DNA from: Anastrepha obliqua
Taxonomy: Eukaryota > Arthropoda > Insecta > Diptera > Tephritidae
Reading direction: 5' to 3'
DNA length: 64,000 nucleotides
NCBI RefSeq assembly: GCF_027943255.1
Contig: NC_072893.1
Location: 94,247,784-94,311,783 of the forward strand
Shown piece after piece: positions 10,831 to 23,028 of this stretch (position 1 is its first letter; every line of letters starts with the position of its first letter). The position numbers and the translations under genes are program-made. The notes beneath the pieces were generated by a model that saw only the letters and a list, made by a program, of their open reading frames with translations, was not told the origin of the DNA and made no database searches.

Positions 10831-11036
10831 ATTGGCGTTTACTCCTTTCTTAGGTGTTTGGCCGAGTTCCTCCTATTGTGGTGTACATATTGATGTTTCT
10901 CCACAAATAGAGTCACCTACAGTTTTAAGAAGACTCCGAACGACAGATATTTTTTATGAGGAACTTTTTCATGGCGGAAATACACTCGGAGGTTTGTCAT
11001 TGCCTAACCACTATTAGAAAAATCTTTTTCTTCCTT
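10831..11036 (-). mobile_element. tRNA-derived SINE, 5'-truncated
   Basis: Reverse-complement copy of the SINE body: the 3' end ATTGGCG follows a (TA)n tail at 10815-10830, then the GCCGAGTTCCTCC, CTACAGTTTTAAG and TTTTCATGGC blocks appear in the expected order. The tRNA-like promoter half is missing. Its 5' side abuts an RTE-type endonuclease fragment at about 11037, so one of the two was cut by the other's arrival. Confidence 0.8.
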
Positions 11037-12200
11037 CCAGCCTCTGCCCGGCTGGTTGATGTTCTCGTGAGAGTAAAGGTTGACATCACTGCCATTCAAG
11101 AAATGCGATGGACGGGGCAAGGTAAGAAAACCATAGGACCTTGCGACGTCTACTACAGCTGCCATGTAAAGGAGCGCAAATTCGGTGTCGGATTTGTTGT
11201 GGGAGAGAGACTTCGTCGTCAAGTACTGTCGTTCACTTCGGTGGACGAGCGTCTCGCAATAATCCGCATCAAAGTGCGATTTTTTAACATCTTACTAATT
11301 TGCGCCCACGCCCCGATGGAAGAGAAGGACGACCAAAGATTCCTTCTATGAGCGCTTGGAACGTTCCTACGAGCGCTGGCCCCGCCACGACATAAAAATC
11401 GTGCTTGGCGACTTCAATACCAGGGTGGGCAAAGAGGGAATTTTTGGTCCCACAGTCGGAAAATTCAGCCTGCACAACGAAACATCGGGTAACGGACAGA
11501 GGCTGATCGACTTTTCCGGGGCTCGAAATATGGTAGTCTGCAGCACCAGATTCCATCACAAAAAGATACACCAAGCTACCTGGCTGTCTCCTGATCGAAA
11601 AACACGAAACCAGATCGGTCATGTTGTGATAGATGGAATACACGCTTCTAGTGTATTAGATGTACGTACGATCCGAGGACCCAACATCAACTCGGATCAC
11701 TACCTTGTTGCAGCCAAACTGCGCACACGCCTCTTTGCAGCAAAAAACGTATATCTACCTACACAAAGAATGCTCGACATCGAAAAGTTGCAATCACAAC
11801 AGACCGCCAGAAGATTCGCCACTCGACTCTCACTCCTGCTCTCAGAGAGCAATGCCCAACAAACCGGCATGCACGAGCAATGGAGCAATATTTCTCGTTC
11901 CCTACGTACCGCCGCCGAAGAAGAAATCGGATTCCGGCGAGCCCGAAAAAACAGTTGGTACGACGAGGAATGTCATGCTGCCGCAGAAAGAAAGGATGCC
12001 GCCTATAGAGCTATGCTGCGATCGGGCGCAGCGCGTGCCATGTGGGATCGCTACAGAGAGCTAAGAAAGGAAGAGATACGTATTATCCGAATGAATAAAG
12101 GAGAGGCCGAAATACTTGAGTGCGAGGAGCTTGAGATGCTGGCCAATAGGAACACCGCCTGAAAATTCTATCGAGTAAATCAGAGAAAACTTACGGAGAC
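11037..12200 (+). pseudogene. RTE-type non-LTR retrotransposon endonuclease (APE domain)
   Basis: This APE-like endonuclease nicks target DNA to prime reverse transcription. Visible motifs are ITAIQEMRWTGQG with the catalytic Glu, then in the next frame VLGDFNTRVG (Asp/Asn) and GPNINSDHYLVAAKL with the SDH triad. The N-terminus is lost where the SINE ends. A one-base frame change lies near 11330, between APMEEKDD and DSFYERLERSYE. The second frame continues through a long helical linker (EEEIGFRRARKNSWYDEE) to a stop at 12162, after which KFYRVNQRKLTE is still readable. No RT domain follows. The nearest family is the RTE clade, known in animals from craniofacial-development-like retroelement proteins. 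Confidence 0.85.
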
Positions 12201-12249
12201 TATATGATAGATTTTTTTGCAACAACTGATGCAAACATGGAATTTGGCA

Positions 12250-12885
12250 TTTCTTTAGGCTAGGTTAGGTTAGCCTAGTTGGCAATAAGTCACGCAGAGA
12301 CCTCTTGGCCCCTGGCGATACCAGATGGAGACCGACCTCTATGAATACCTAAAGTAGACATCATGTAGGATGTCAGCGCTTTTGGCGAATTTATACAGAG
12401 CTGGGAGACTCGCTTTGAGACGCCCTACAGACCCTCAAGCAATGGGGCTCTCAGGCATTTTAAACGCGTTTTTAATAATGCCGGACAAACGCACAGAAGT
12501 TTCCTCAACATCCTCTCTGCATTTCCCTATCTTGTACGCATTGCAGCCAATATGACCACCAATATCGGTCTAACTACTGCCGTGTAGCACCAATGTATCA
12601 GAGAGGGTGATAGACCCCAAGTAACGCGCAGCATTCTTTTACGTGCGTACAACGAATTACTGGCTTTTTTCACCCTTTCCTCAACATTGTGCTTCCACAG
12701 CAATTTACTATCTAGTATTACTACCGAACTATGTACCTTGCATGATCTTTGTTCGTTGTTGGCTAGCTTCGGGAGGTTCCACGGCGGGATCTTATATTTC
12801 CGGGTAAAAAGTACCATGCCCGTGTTTTCAGCGTTTATCCCTAGCCCTGCCCGAGATGTCCACTGGCGTTGGCATTTCCTTACTT
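12250..12885 (-). pseudogene. LOA-like non-LTR retrotransposon RT thumb and 3' end
   Basis: The minus strand at 12527-12880 reads RAGLGINAENTGMVLFTRKY, KIPPWNLPKL, then ILDSKLLWKHNVEERVKKAS and TWGLSPSLIHWCYTAVVRP. This matches the C-terminal side of a non-LTR reverse transcriptase after the YADD box, which is missing. Downstream the protein degenerates and the sequence moves into a UTR ending in CTAACCTAACC-type repeats near 12260. The RNase H domain expected in this clade is absent, so an internal deletion is likely. Confidence 0.7.
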
Positions 12886-15289
12886 CTTACTTTTTTTATT
12901 TGTTATTTATTTTCCGTGGCAGCCAATACATTCACGACTCTTCCGGCACATCATTCATTGTAAGCCTATTAGCCGAAAGCGTTAGGCCATTAAAATTGCC
13001 ATAAAAATGAGAATGCAGATGAGACACCCGGTTACCTCAGAGTTACTAAATAAAGCAAAACGCCTAGCTTTTGCTAAGAATACAAAAAAAGGAAAGACAA
13101 GTCAAAGTTATTAAAAACAAGTTGGTACCATGAATGGTGAGAATTATGCTCGAGTTGTGCTTCGCAGTTTCTGGAGTTTGAGAATCTGCTGCTAGGAATG
13201 ACAGCATGTGAGCGATGCTGCATAGGCCAATTGCTGTAGGAGTTGCCTCATGCTTGACGGAAGAACAATTTTGTTATCGGCAAATACACGCTCTTAAGTG
13301 GCAGCAAGCTGTTGCAACGAAGAAACAGTCTGATGTGTATTAAATTATTAGAAGTAAATGAAAAATACTACGGCTATTTTGAATAAGTTTTTGTGCTAAT
13401 CAAATTTTCTTGGCAACGTGCAGATTCGAAATGTGACTATTAAATAAATAGATTTACGTTGCACCAATCTCCAGTGACAGTCAGCTATTTAGCGTGTACC
13501 CTTCGCTTTTAAATTCAAAACCGAGTACAGGGATTACTTCTTCTTGTTTAGGATTTCAGTTATGTATACTAAAGGCGCCGATAAATGAATACTTCCAACA
13601 CTGTTTTGTCAGGGGTATATTGAAAATGAATATAAATAAATATGTACTACACTAAATAAAACTTTTTACTGCCTCAAAATCGTTACTTAATAGCCACACC
13701 TCGTAAGCTTTTATCGCTAAAAGTATTTTGCACTTATAGGTATGCAAGTACACACTTTTGATGCGTAAAATATGATGCGATTTTTCCATTGTACTTAAAA
13801 ATGTTTGCTGCGTAGTTGTCGTTTGCCTTTTATTCTTAATATTCTGTCAGTCCTGACTGTGTACTAGGAATCTATACTTATATAATATGTGTCTTATTGT
13901 TCTTTAGCTAATATTACAAAAAATTAAAAATTGTGGGTTTTGACTATTTTTGGCTCTTCCATGAATTAGTACTGGAAAGTATAATCATAATAAACACATA
14001 GACACATACATTTATATCATATAAATACTACTTAGCGATGTGTGTGGCTATGCTTGGGTACTTATTGTTTTCCGGTACAAGCAAACATTTAAAATAAATC
14101 GACCGTGAAATGGACTTGTTGATGGTCAACGTAAATGACCAGTGTTGGTAAATTTGGTAAATGCTGTGTTGCCGGTGAGTAGAGTGAGTTAAGGCGACCA
14201 ACAGTTAGCGTGGTCAAATGTAATAAATAAATGATTGTATGGGAAAGGGATACCAAAGGGTCAAAAAGGATGGGCCACTCCAGTTGGGGTAGAGTGGTAA
14301 CTTCACTCTTCTCATCTTCGTTTTCACAACAACTAACGGTAGCTGATGTTGGTTGTCATGAGGGAGAAACGTGTCGGTGGCGCATGACAGTACCTGTGGC
14401 AGTCAAAAGACAACAACAGAAGAGTTGAGTGAAATGAAAAGCAGTAAATAAATAGAAATGTAGAATGTGAAAAGTGAAATGACAAATAAACAAGAAAAGG
14501 GTGCGTTTGACGTTATGCAAATGCTTTTAGTTTTAATTGGACTTATACATTTGTGTGTGTGTAATGTATAATGTTTTATTTTCATCATAAAAATACGACA
14601 TGGACTGTCCTTTTTCGTTTGAATTTTGTAGGTCAGTTTATATTTGTTTTTATGCTAATTACCTGTTTTTCAAACTTATTTAAAATGTTTGACCTTTTCG
14701 GTTTTTTGCTAATATTTGGTTAGCAAATAAAGAGTAATAAATTCAGCCTAATTCATAAATGAAAACCGGTAGTGTTGAGTTGGGTTTCAGGGGTTTTTTT
14801 GGCACGTCGCTAATGTTGGAATGCAAGTCATGTTGATGAATTAGCCAAAAAAAAAAAATATTCAAAAAATGAGCAATATGTGAAGAGTTTGCATTAGCAA
14901 TAATTTTCATGAAAACTTTAGTTGAGTTATGTAAATTTTTAAAATAAACGTGTTTGTTTTGTCTAGATTTAACCCTTGCAAACCCACATAAAATCAAAGA
15001 CGAGTATGCCCAGTTGGAAACACTGGTGATTTCGTTTATAAACTTGGATTTTTCTATCATTTTATTATTTGTTTGTCATGTAATAAAAAGTGCAATATAA
15101 CTAATTAATCTTCAAAAAAAATATTTTATTTTGAGTCAGATTAATTAATCACACTGCGAACCATCATTTTTGTGGGGCGCAATAATTCCAACGCAGGATT
15201 AAGAACCTTGACCTATGTAGTAAAATTCTATCGTGAAATTTCTTTGCTATCGTAAAATTTCTTCGCTAATTTTAAATTTTGTGCTTGAG
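12886..15289. other. No gene recognised (about 2.4 kb)
   Basis: AT-rich sequence with scattered short frames. A 65-codon frame at 14231-14428 shows no motif and ordinary non-coding composition. No TIRs, tails or RNA genes were seen. Confidence 0.5.
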
Positions 15290-16147
15290 TTTATACGAGT
15301 CAGGACTATACGGCGGATGACCCATTAATTCGATGTTTTGGGTGCTCAAAAATGCAGTTGTTTGAGCCGATGTGTGAGAGCTCGCATTGTCCTGGTGAAG
15401 AGTGATTCGTTTTTGGCGATTGGTTTTCCTAATTTCTAGGAAGACAACTGGCAAACAAATGGTTGTGTACCACTCAGAATTTACTGTTCTGCGTTGTTCT
15501 AGTGGTACGGTTGCGACATGTCCAGTTTTTCTGAAAAAACAGGCGACCATTTGCTTGGAAGTGCTTCGTGCGCGAACAACTTTTGTTGGATTTGGCTCAT
15601 CTTGAAACACCCATACAGTCGACTGCTGTTTACTTTCGGGCTCATACGCGTAAATCCATGATTCATCACCTGTCACGATGTCCGATGACATAGACGTGTT
15701 TCGAAGCCCCGTGATCCTATTTTTTGAGCATTTCCTTCGACCAATCGACACGAGCCTTTTTTTGAGCGATTGACAAATTGTGTGGGATCCAACGCGAACA
15801 AATTTTTTTGACAGTCAAATGTTTATGCAATATTGAATGTATGCTGGTCTCACTAATGCCTAAGATTGTCTCAATCTCACGATAGGTCACATGACGATCT
15901 TGCAATATCAGTTCGCGCACAGCATCAATGGTTTTCGGAACAACAACTGATTTTGGAGGACCTTAACTTGGAGTGAACTACGACCACGATTGAATTCACC
16001 ATACCATCGATAAACAGTGGTCCTTGATGGAGCTTCATCGCCAAAAAATGAATTAAGTTCTTCCATGCAATGTTGCTGAGTTACGAGTAATCCACGTCGA
16101 AAGTTGTAAAAAATAATCGCACGAAAATGTTCACGATTTAATTCCAT
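15290..16147 (-). pseudogene. Mariner (DD34D) transposase, broken and 3'-truncated
   Basis: The start is the ATG at 16147 (MELNREHFRAIIFYNFRRGL). The N-terminal helix-turn-helix pair follows, with APSRTTVYRWYGEFNRG and then, in a second frame, RELILQDRHVTYREIETILG. The catalytic domain contains IVTGDESWIYAYEPESK (first Asp) and ITLHQDNASSHTSAQT (second Asp). It ends at HPPYSPD, just before the third Asp, where unrelated sequence begins. At least two frame breaks interrupt it. Mariner transposases cut and paste at TA sites. The 3' TIR is lost and no convincing 5' TIR was found. Confidence 0.85.
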
Positions 16148-16550
16148 TTTTGGACCGAGATGAATCTTTTAAGTTACTGTAAACAACACAAATAGCGCTG
16201 GTATTTCAAAACGTTCTGAGTACTTAAAAGCCAAAAAATGTCAAACTTTGCGATACAGCTGTCAGTTGCCAGATTGCAACACCAGGGTTGCCAAATCCCG
16301 AAATATAAAAGGCGCCCTTCATATGATTTTTTTCTTTTCTGTGAATTTACAGATCCTTTGTAAAGAGATTTGGTCTGAGGAGACCCCCAGTGAAGTTTTA
16401 TGGCAAATAACTTTATGGAACATTTTAACTATGGCGGCCTTCGAAATGCCATTTTATTCGGAATTTTTAAATAAGGGGCCAAACCAACTCTTTCGGGAGA
16501 GAGCTAATGTTCTACAAAATTTGTTCTTGTGAAATTTTAATATACGCACC
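16148..16550. other. No gene recognised
   Basis: It contains the 5' flank of the mariner remnant. A 94-codon frame at 16248-16532 (with WQITLWNILTMAAFEMPFY) is preceded by a plausible splice acceptor (TGAATTTACAG), but I recognise no domain. Confidence 0.4.
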
Positions 16551-17407
16551 TTAACAGCATATTAGGTAAGGTTGACTGTTCTGCGTTTGCGTCAACCGCT
16601 CTTTGCTGCTGATGAAATTCATCAGATTTTTAATGTCAAAACCAGCTATATCAGCAGGCGTAGCAAAGAAGTAAGAGCCAAAATGCCTGGATCTTAGCCC
16701 CTCCAGAGCAAGGCAGCTAAGGAGAAGGTGCTGAAATGATTCTACCTCATCTTCCATACATCCATCGCAAAAAGGACTTGAGGTAATTTCAAGTCTCACA
16801 GCAAGCACTCCTCGCGCATTGTGACTTGTGAGAAAACCCACGAGATTCGAGAGCTCATACTTTGTCAACCTTAGAAGTTCCCCGGAGCGCCTCCGCTGCA
16901 CACGTGAGCAGAAGGATTTCGCGACCTTACAAGTTTGTGTACTTGTTGGCGCGATGCCCATATTTCCAGGAGCAGACTGCAGGTAGTCAGGAGGATCCCA
17001 ATTCTATCCTTTCGTGGGGAAATCACCTCACATGTCCCTTGTATGGCCAGCTCATCCGCCTTACCACTTCCCACAATATCGCGGTGACCAGAAACCCAGA
17101 TGAGGTTTATGTCAAGGAGTTCGGACGCAGTCGAAAGTGAGGTCAGACATTTCCTGACCAGTTTCGAATGCACCGTCACTAATCCAAGGGCCCATATTGC
17201 CGCTTAGCTGTCGGAGTAAATGTTTACTTTTCTGACTATTAGTACGCATGTGAGCAACCAATCAGCTGCCTCCTTGATTGCGGCTACCTCTGCCTGAAAC
17301 ACACTGCAGTGGTCCAGTATCCTGAATTTGAGTCTGATGGGGAGCTCCTCGCGAAAAACTCCTCCGCCGATAGGCTTTACAATAGTATCATGATATAATA
17401 TAGCCAA
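16551..17407 (-). pseudogene. RNase H domain and Cys/His tail of the 16.5-19.1 kb retrotransposon
   Basis: RNase H begins in the frame ending at 17204 with FQAEVAAIKEAADWLL (Glu) and VNIYSDS (Asp), then a stop. It continues with LIWVSGHRDIVGSGKADELA, where the final Asp survives. The upstream TDGS-type Asp is not visible and may be changed (the region reads MAILYHDTIVKPIGGGVF). The tail is in another frame, TSSPFCDGCMEDEVESFQHL followed by LLSCLALEGLR, a CCHC-like knuckle, ending near 16551. One stop and one frame break rule out function. Confidence 0.8.
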
Positions 17408-17419
17408 AAATTAACTCTA

Positions 17420-18100
17420 GGTGAAAGGCATTGGGCCTTTTTGCCAATTGCGCCTTTGCGCCCATAAACGACGATTCCATGTAAACTTGCTATCACAGAT
17501 AATACCCAGGTACCTCACCTTGTCAGAAAGCATCAGAGGAGCGCCCCCTAGGGAGGGAAGTTGAGCTATTTCCTCGTAAATAGGACGAACTCCGTCTTAA
17601 GAGGATTCACTGACAGGCCGCAATCCGTTGCCCATCTAACAACTGCGTTCAGATATCCCTGCATGAAGTTGTACAGAGTATCCACAAATTTTCCTCTCAC
17701 AATTAGTGCCACGTCATCCAATCATCCAGGAATGGTGAGAGAGAGTGCCTCTACTCACCTGCTGGTGGATAGAGATGCCGGCCCACTCTCCCGCGACAGT
17801 TCTGTCGCTAGGCATTTTGTAGATGAATCTGATAAGGTCGGTTCCGACCCCCAGTTTACCTAGAAACCTGGTAATTTCCCGAGGAATTTCGCTTCTTATG
17901 TGCAGGTCAAGGGTTTTCAGCAAAAAAGGGGAGACATGCGAGCTCTTGCCTGCCTTAGATATAGAGACAACCCTCACGAACCTCCATGATCTTGGTATAT
18001 AGCCCCTGGCTACACAGCTCGCATAGATAAAAACACCTCCGTCAGGACCAGGCGATGTGAAGGGTATAAAGGCGTCAATGGCCCAAGCCAGGCGACGCAA
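17420..18100 (-). pseudogene. Reverse transcriptase domain of the 16.5-19.1 kb retrotransposon
   Basis: AIDAFIPFTSPGPDGG is the RT-1/2 region (normally TPGPDG). GYIPRSWRFVRVVSISKAGK is the next block. After an internal deletion come IRFIYKMPSDRTVAGEW and SRGTLSHHSW, a shifted version of the QGxxLSP box. The FADD/YADD catalytic box is not found, consistent with the deletion or frame loss. In the region 17420-17700 another frame reads VRYLGIICDSKFTWN, the thumb motif. Several frame changes separate these pieces. Confidence 0.75.
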
Positions 18101-18123
18101 CCAGCAACCAGCCCCGGTCTCGA

Positions 18124-18540
18124 ATGCAAGTTGAAAGGTTTTCTAGCCCGGTGCTGGACTCGTCGGAAAATGAGCGTGGAGAAGTAACTTCAGTGACTCC
18201 TCCCCGCTCATCGCCCAATGTCACAATTCGTCTCTTGTTTCCTCGAAAAAGCTTTTATTGGACACGAGGTTTCCAGGACATTGCTGCAAGCTGGTCTCCA
18301 CCAATTCGTCGATCGCTTCTTCCGATAGATCTAGATTTTCTCCCGGTGCTGTGGGGAGTAGGTTCAGTAGATTTCTGTAATACGCATCCCAGTCCGTCCT
18401 CCTCAGGTTCCTGTAGGAGATTTTATTGGACGAGTTTCAGTGAGAGAGAACTGAATATACCTATGGTCCGAGAAGGAGTGAGCGTATAGAACCCTCCAAT
18501 CGGAGATTCGGTTTATCAGTGAAAAAGAAGCCAGAGTGAG
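18124..18540 (-). pseudogene. Endonuclease-RT linker of the same retrotransposon
   Basis: The minus strand reads NKISYRNLRRTDWDAYYRNL followed by an acidic helical segment with SEEAIDELVETSLQQ. This matches the linker in which LOA/jockey-type ORF2 proteins carry an RRTDW motif. Frame changes on both sides separate it from the endonuclease and from the RT. It confirms that the two domains belong to one insertion. Confidence 0.6.
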
Positions 18541-18541
18541 G

Positions 18542-19075
18542 TCAAGGATGCGGTAATAAAAATGGGCCCTTACCCTTGTTACAGATAAGCAAGTTCTCGT
18601 TTAAAATAGAATCAAAAAGTGACTCACCTCGTGCATTGATGTTTGAACTTCCCCAGCAGGTGTGATGGGAGTTCGCGTCAGTGCCTATTATAACGCCGAT
18701 TTTCCTGCGTTTTGCTTTAGCCAGGGTTTCACTTAGCAGCACCGGAGGTGGTTCCACCTCGTTGTCATCTACCATATAGACGGACCATAGCTTTCCAGCA
18801 GGGCCCTCCAGGCTCACCGTCCCAATGCCTTCATTGCTGAAATTAGGCAAAATAAATGCGTTAAGTTGCTTTCTGATGAGTATACAAGATCTTGGCTTAC
18901 CTGTCCTGCTATACGCCACCAGTTTGTAGCTTTTCGTCCTGAGCCCAGAAATACCGTTGCTGTTCAGCCACGGCTCCTGGATCAGGACTATATCAGCTTC
19001 ACCGTGCTTAAGGTGGATAAGTAGGTTGGCGGACGCCGCCTTAGAGTGCTGAAGATTTATCTGAAGAATAATCAA
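18542..19075 (-). pseudogene. APE-type endonuclease domain of the same retrotransposon
   Basis: The frame opens with MIILQINLQHSKAASANLL, which resembles the natural start of the endonuclease (LQINLxHSKAA). ADIVLIQEPWLNSNGISGL holds the catalytic Glu, and IIGTDANSHHTCWGSS the Asp/Asn pair. The frame breaks after ENLLICNKG, so the later SDH motif is lost. The endonuclease would nick host DNA for target-primed reverse transcription. The clean N-terminus suggests the ORF2 5' end is preserved even though the rest is decayed. Confidence 0.8.
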
Positions 19076-20990
19076 CCTCCAAGATCATCCTATTACTCTC
19101 TGATATATATTTTAACTCTGTTTTTCATTTATTCTAAAAAAACTAAAATTTGACCAAAGAGTGAAAAACGATTTTATAGGTTTTACTACATGGATCTAGG
19201 ACTTTCATGCTGCGTTGGAATCACTATGCTCCCCAGCAATGCCCCTCAAATTGTTGCACATTGTTATTGGCTTTCTAAGGCATGATTTACATCTTCATCT
19301 TCAAAAATTACGCATTTGTTTGTTTTGCGCTCAGTTTTTTTTGAGCAACGTGCCTAACATTTTCACTGCATTATATCTTTTTCGCACGAATTTTCTATCT
19401 AATTTAAGGCACTTGTAGTATTGCAACTTATCTTTTTTTAAGTAAAATAGAAAGTTAACGCTATATAAGTAAATTAGAATAGTAAAATTGAGTAGCTAAG
19501 TGAAAATTGTCCGAGATGTCTACCTTTAAACATGTTTTTGGAACTGTGAAACTAAGAAACAAAGTTTATGCATACTTCCACTATTTGATTTTCAATATTT
19601 GGATTTGTTTAAGTTTAATTTATTATCTAGGATCTAAAAAGTAGTACTGAGCTGGAAAAAAATCTAGGCGCACACTGTGAATTGAGGAAAGATTGATCCA
19701 TGAGATTAATATGTCTTAAGTAAACTCTGTAGGCCCTGTTTGTGGTCATTGGTGGTGCTGAATGAGAAGAAAATTATAGTATTCTCGCCTCTCGTAATAC
19801 GCATCACTCAGAGCCGCTTATAAATATCCAAAAGATCATTGCAAAAACTGATTATAAAATATACAGTTTTTCTTGCTCAAAACCTTGAACTCATTTCCTT
19901 GTCTTCGTTATCAAAGAGCAATATTTTTAATTGAACCTGACGATTTGAAGAAAGTAAAATTCGAAGTTTTTCAAATGGTAGAATTAAGTTAAAACTTAGG
20001 AGTTTTGAACTAAACTGAAGGTTACGACTAAAAATGTAAACTAATTCAGGTGACCACACAGGTTGATTTCACAAGACTGAGATGTTCGTAATGTTTTTCT
20101 TCTACTAGATACCGAATACATCTGTGAGGACTTAAAAACCCAAGAAATCAATCAAAATAACTTAAGAAGGACTGTGGACTAAAATAACTGATATTATATA
20201 ATTGGGTTGGTGTGACTAACTATGCACTTCATATAATTGTTAGAACTGTTATTTGAACTGAAATTAGAACCCAGCATACAAAAATTAAACACTTCTACAA
20301 TGAGGACTAATGAAAATAATGATATGCAAGAGCAAAGTAAATATCAATGCAGGTACTAAGTGTTCATGTGTACGTAAGTATGTACTAATCGATAATGATG
20401 GCAGCACTGTTGCGCCACAAATTCTGCCAGCTGCCTAATACCAAATGTGCTGCGAATTTAACGCATTAACGACTATAATTATATCCAAGTGCCTGCTGTA
20501 ATATTGGAATGACATTCATGGCGATAAATGTAGCGCTTATAACTGAGCGAATGCGAACGTAATTAAGCGGCAAATCAATCAAATGGCAATCATGAAGCAA
20601 TGGAATCACATAGCGGTATTAAAGCGGTTATGTATGCATAAGAGTGCCATATATATGTATGCATTTCTAATTAGCTTTACAGGACAACTTGCCAAATAAT
20701 ATTGTGTGCATATGGAATTATTAAGTGTCAAAGGCGTACATGGCCACATTTGTATTAAAGTCGATTTGAAGTGTTGTAATAACATTCCTACTCATAAAAC
20801 ATAAATAATACTTTACTTAAACGATGAACCGGCCCTGCAACTGGACTCTGCTGTGGCTGAAATTGTATTATTTTCCGTCGAAGAGGCATAAAACCATCAC
20901 ACTTTTCTTTGCGGTTCTAGGGGTCAGTTCCTCTATTTATTGAAGAAGCTGTTTCGAAATAAAGGCTTTCCCTTAACACTTCGTGTATTC
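19076..20990. other. No gene recognised (about 1.9 kb)
   Basis: AT-rich sequence with no frame over 70 codons that carries motifs. No TIRs or retroelement tails seen. Confidence 0.5.
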
Positions 20991-21190
20991 TGCACCATCA
21001 TTAAGTCCAAGAATGATAGATTACCAGGTTTGGCGTTCAGTTATGATGAAAAACGAAGTTGGGTGAGTAACCTCGGCTGCCATGTCACCGGCGACTTCAT
21101 AGACGAAGACTCGACAGAATGAAGTAATCAGAGCAAAGATTTTCTTGATTTTTTCGTATATCACCAACACAATCCCAGCCTTTTTGGTAA
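20991..21190 (-). repeat. Dispersed repeat family A copy
   Basis: Its reverse complement aligns with 31925-32095 over the words GGATTGTGTTGGTGATATAC (there AGATTGTGTTGGTGATATAC) and GTGACATGGCAGCCGAGGTT (there GTGACGTGGCAGCCGAAGTT). This is the clearest second copy of the right half of the family. Confidence 0.65.
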
Positions 21191-21550
21191 ACAAACCGCT
21201 GTCTTCATCCAGGTTTATTTTTTCTTTTCCTTATTCACTCCGTTCGAGAGCATAGAGACTCGACAAGACTCTTCCATCGTACACGGTTTGGGCTGTTGTT
21301 TTTGCGCCATCACATGTGTTGTCGGCATCTGGTAGCTCTTTGGTCGACCGCAACCTCTGCTCTCTTGCGGGGTCCAGTCCGGTGCCATTCTCGTGATGCT
21401 ATCTGGTGGTTTTCCAAGCGTGTGATTTATCCACCGCCCCTTTCTGCGTTTGATTTGCCATTCGATGAGTTACTCATTCGTTGATCCCCACAGCGCGTTG
21501 TTGTTCATGTTTTTTTAACAGTAATAGAAGCCTCGTAAGTATAGGGTATA

Positions 21551-22745
21551 TCACCGGTCGTCTTCGTCTGGCTCATCTAAAGGTAGGCCCAGGAAACATG
21601 CTGTTTCGACAGGTTGGGTCCAGAGGGAGAGGGGTGTTAGATGAGTAGTTTTTAGAGGGCATGTGTGTGGTAAGTCGGGGTCAATTCTGAATAAGTAGGA
21701 GTTTAACCTGCTACAGTATCCTGAACGTAATTGTGCCAGTGTTACGCGTGTCTCACGGGGAAGCTGGAGCTCTTCACCTGCAATAGGTGGTGGATGGACT
21801 CCGATTACGGCATTCACAGGACGGGAGCTTAAGAAAGTGGTGACATTCTCCCGGTGAATGTTGTTTAATGTCTGTCTAAACACTGTCCGGTCCAGTAGGT
21901 CTCGGTTTTTTTGCCCTGGATCTCGTCGGCGTAGTGTAGTAGGTGTCTCCTGACGTGCCTAGAAGTCGGCTCTGGCTCAGGCAGGTGTCTGGAAGGGTGA
22001 AACCTACGGTAGCCCCCTAGCAGGTACTGCTTGCTGAGCATTTTATTGTGCTCCATTACAGGGAGCATGTGTGCCTCATTGTCAAGGTGTTGAATAAGGG
22101 CCATCAGGAGGCAACCGGTCGCTGTCCGAATGGTAGTATTTTGGCATGTATGTAGCTTTATCCACTGCGTGTCACTAGTTCCAGGCGACCAGACAGACGC
22201 AGCATAGTTTAGAACCGGTCGACCAATTGCCTTAAATGTCGATAGCAACAGTTCTTTGTCTTTGCACCAAGTGCTGCCGGCAAGCGATTTGAGGACGTTG
22301 TTGCGATTTTGGACCTTAGTGGCAACTGCGGTTGTGCGCGCTGAGAAGGAGAGTAAACTGTCGAAGGTAACACCTAAATTTTTGGGATTGCTTAATGTCA
22401 GGATTGGTGTGTCATCGACTTTTACCTTGAGGGACAGTTGGGCCTCCTTTGACCAGGTGGTAAAGAGGGTCGCCGTAGATTTAGCGGCGTAAGTTGGAGA
22501 TTCCTCGCAGTGAAAAAGAGAGAAATGTCGGTGAGCTAGTTGTTCACTTTTGAGCACAGACCATCAATGTCATTGTCCGACACCATTATCGTGCAGTCGT
22601 CAGCATATAAGACCAGGGAGACTCCCTCTGGTGGTTGGGGGAGCTTCGAGATGTAGAAGTTGAGCAGAAAGGGCGAAAGGACACCATCCTGCGGTACACC
22701 TTGCTTAATATTCCTCTGGCGGGAGTGTCGACTGATAAATATCAT
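21551..22745 (-). pseudogene. RT palm-thumb and C-terminal domain of the jockey-like element
   Basis: The catalytic box is intact in 22536-22745: IKQGVPQDGVLSPFLLNFY followed by LVLYADDCTIMVSDNDIDGL, the YADD motif. The frame 21865-22557 carries the thumb (NPKNLGVTFDSLLSFSA, FKAIGRPVLNYAASVWSPG) and KLHTCQNTTIRTATGCLL. The last piece, 21551-21883, has LAQLRSGYCSRLNSYLFRID and LSLWTQPVETACFLGLPLDE. The expected CPxC knuckle between these is partly replaced (HTCPLKTTHLT). Frame breaks lie at about 22550 and 21870. Confidence 0.85.
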
Positions 22746-23020
22746 CTAGTAGCGTGGAATGGCTGATGGTATCGAAATCCTTTTTCAGGTGCAACGCTAC
22801 TAGTCCACTCGCAAGGGCGGTTTTGGCTAAGCTCGCGGTTTATCAGGGTGTTTATGGCGGTGAGTGCAGTGGTGGTGCTAAGCACTCGTCGGAATCCGTG
22901 CTGATGTGTGGCTTGGGCCAGATGTTTCGTGAAGAGTGGGTGTAGGAGGACATTAAGCGTTTTCACTACTGGGGAAAGGAAAGTTATCGTACGATAAGAT
23001 TCCCCTTGCTTGGCGGGTTT
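22742..23020 (-). pseudogene. RT fingers of the jockey-like element
   Basis: One frame reads VVKTLNVLLHPLFTKHLAQA and then HQHGFRRVLSTTTALTAINT, the conserved HQHGFRxxxST motif of non-LTR RTs. A preceding stretch, KPAKQGESYRTITFLSP, corresponds to the box where these enzymes read PISLLSPxxK. After PCEWTSSVAPEKGFRYHQPF, which matches VxLDxxKAFDxV only loosely, the frame is lost. Confidence 0.75.
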
Positions 23021-23028
23021 CCCAGGTT

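Larger units (their letters stand above)
16551..19075 (-). mobile_element. LOA-like non-LTR retrotransposon, decayed, about 2.5 kb
   Basis: Endonuclease (18542-19075), RT (17420-18100) and RNase H with zinc tail (16551-17407) are present in the correct 5'-3' order on the minus strand, so this is one insertion. It is shorter than a full ORF2 because of deletions in the RT palm and in the endonuclease-RT linker. ORF1 is not visible upstream. The parts are described separately. Confidence 0.8.

Noticed and set aside
11660..12064. 134-codon frame inside the RTE endonuclease
   Set aside because: It is an out-of-frame shadow; the endonuclease motifs are in the overlapping 11356-12162 frame.
16248..16532. 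94-codon frame as a host exon
   Set aside because: A plausible acceptor precedes it, but no donor, homology or partner exon is evident.
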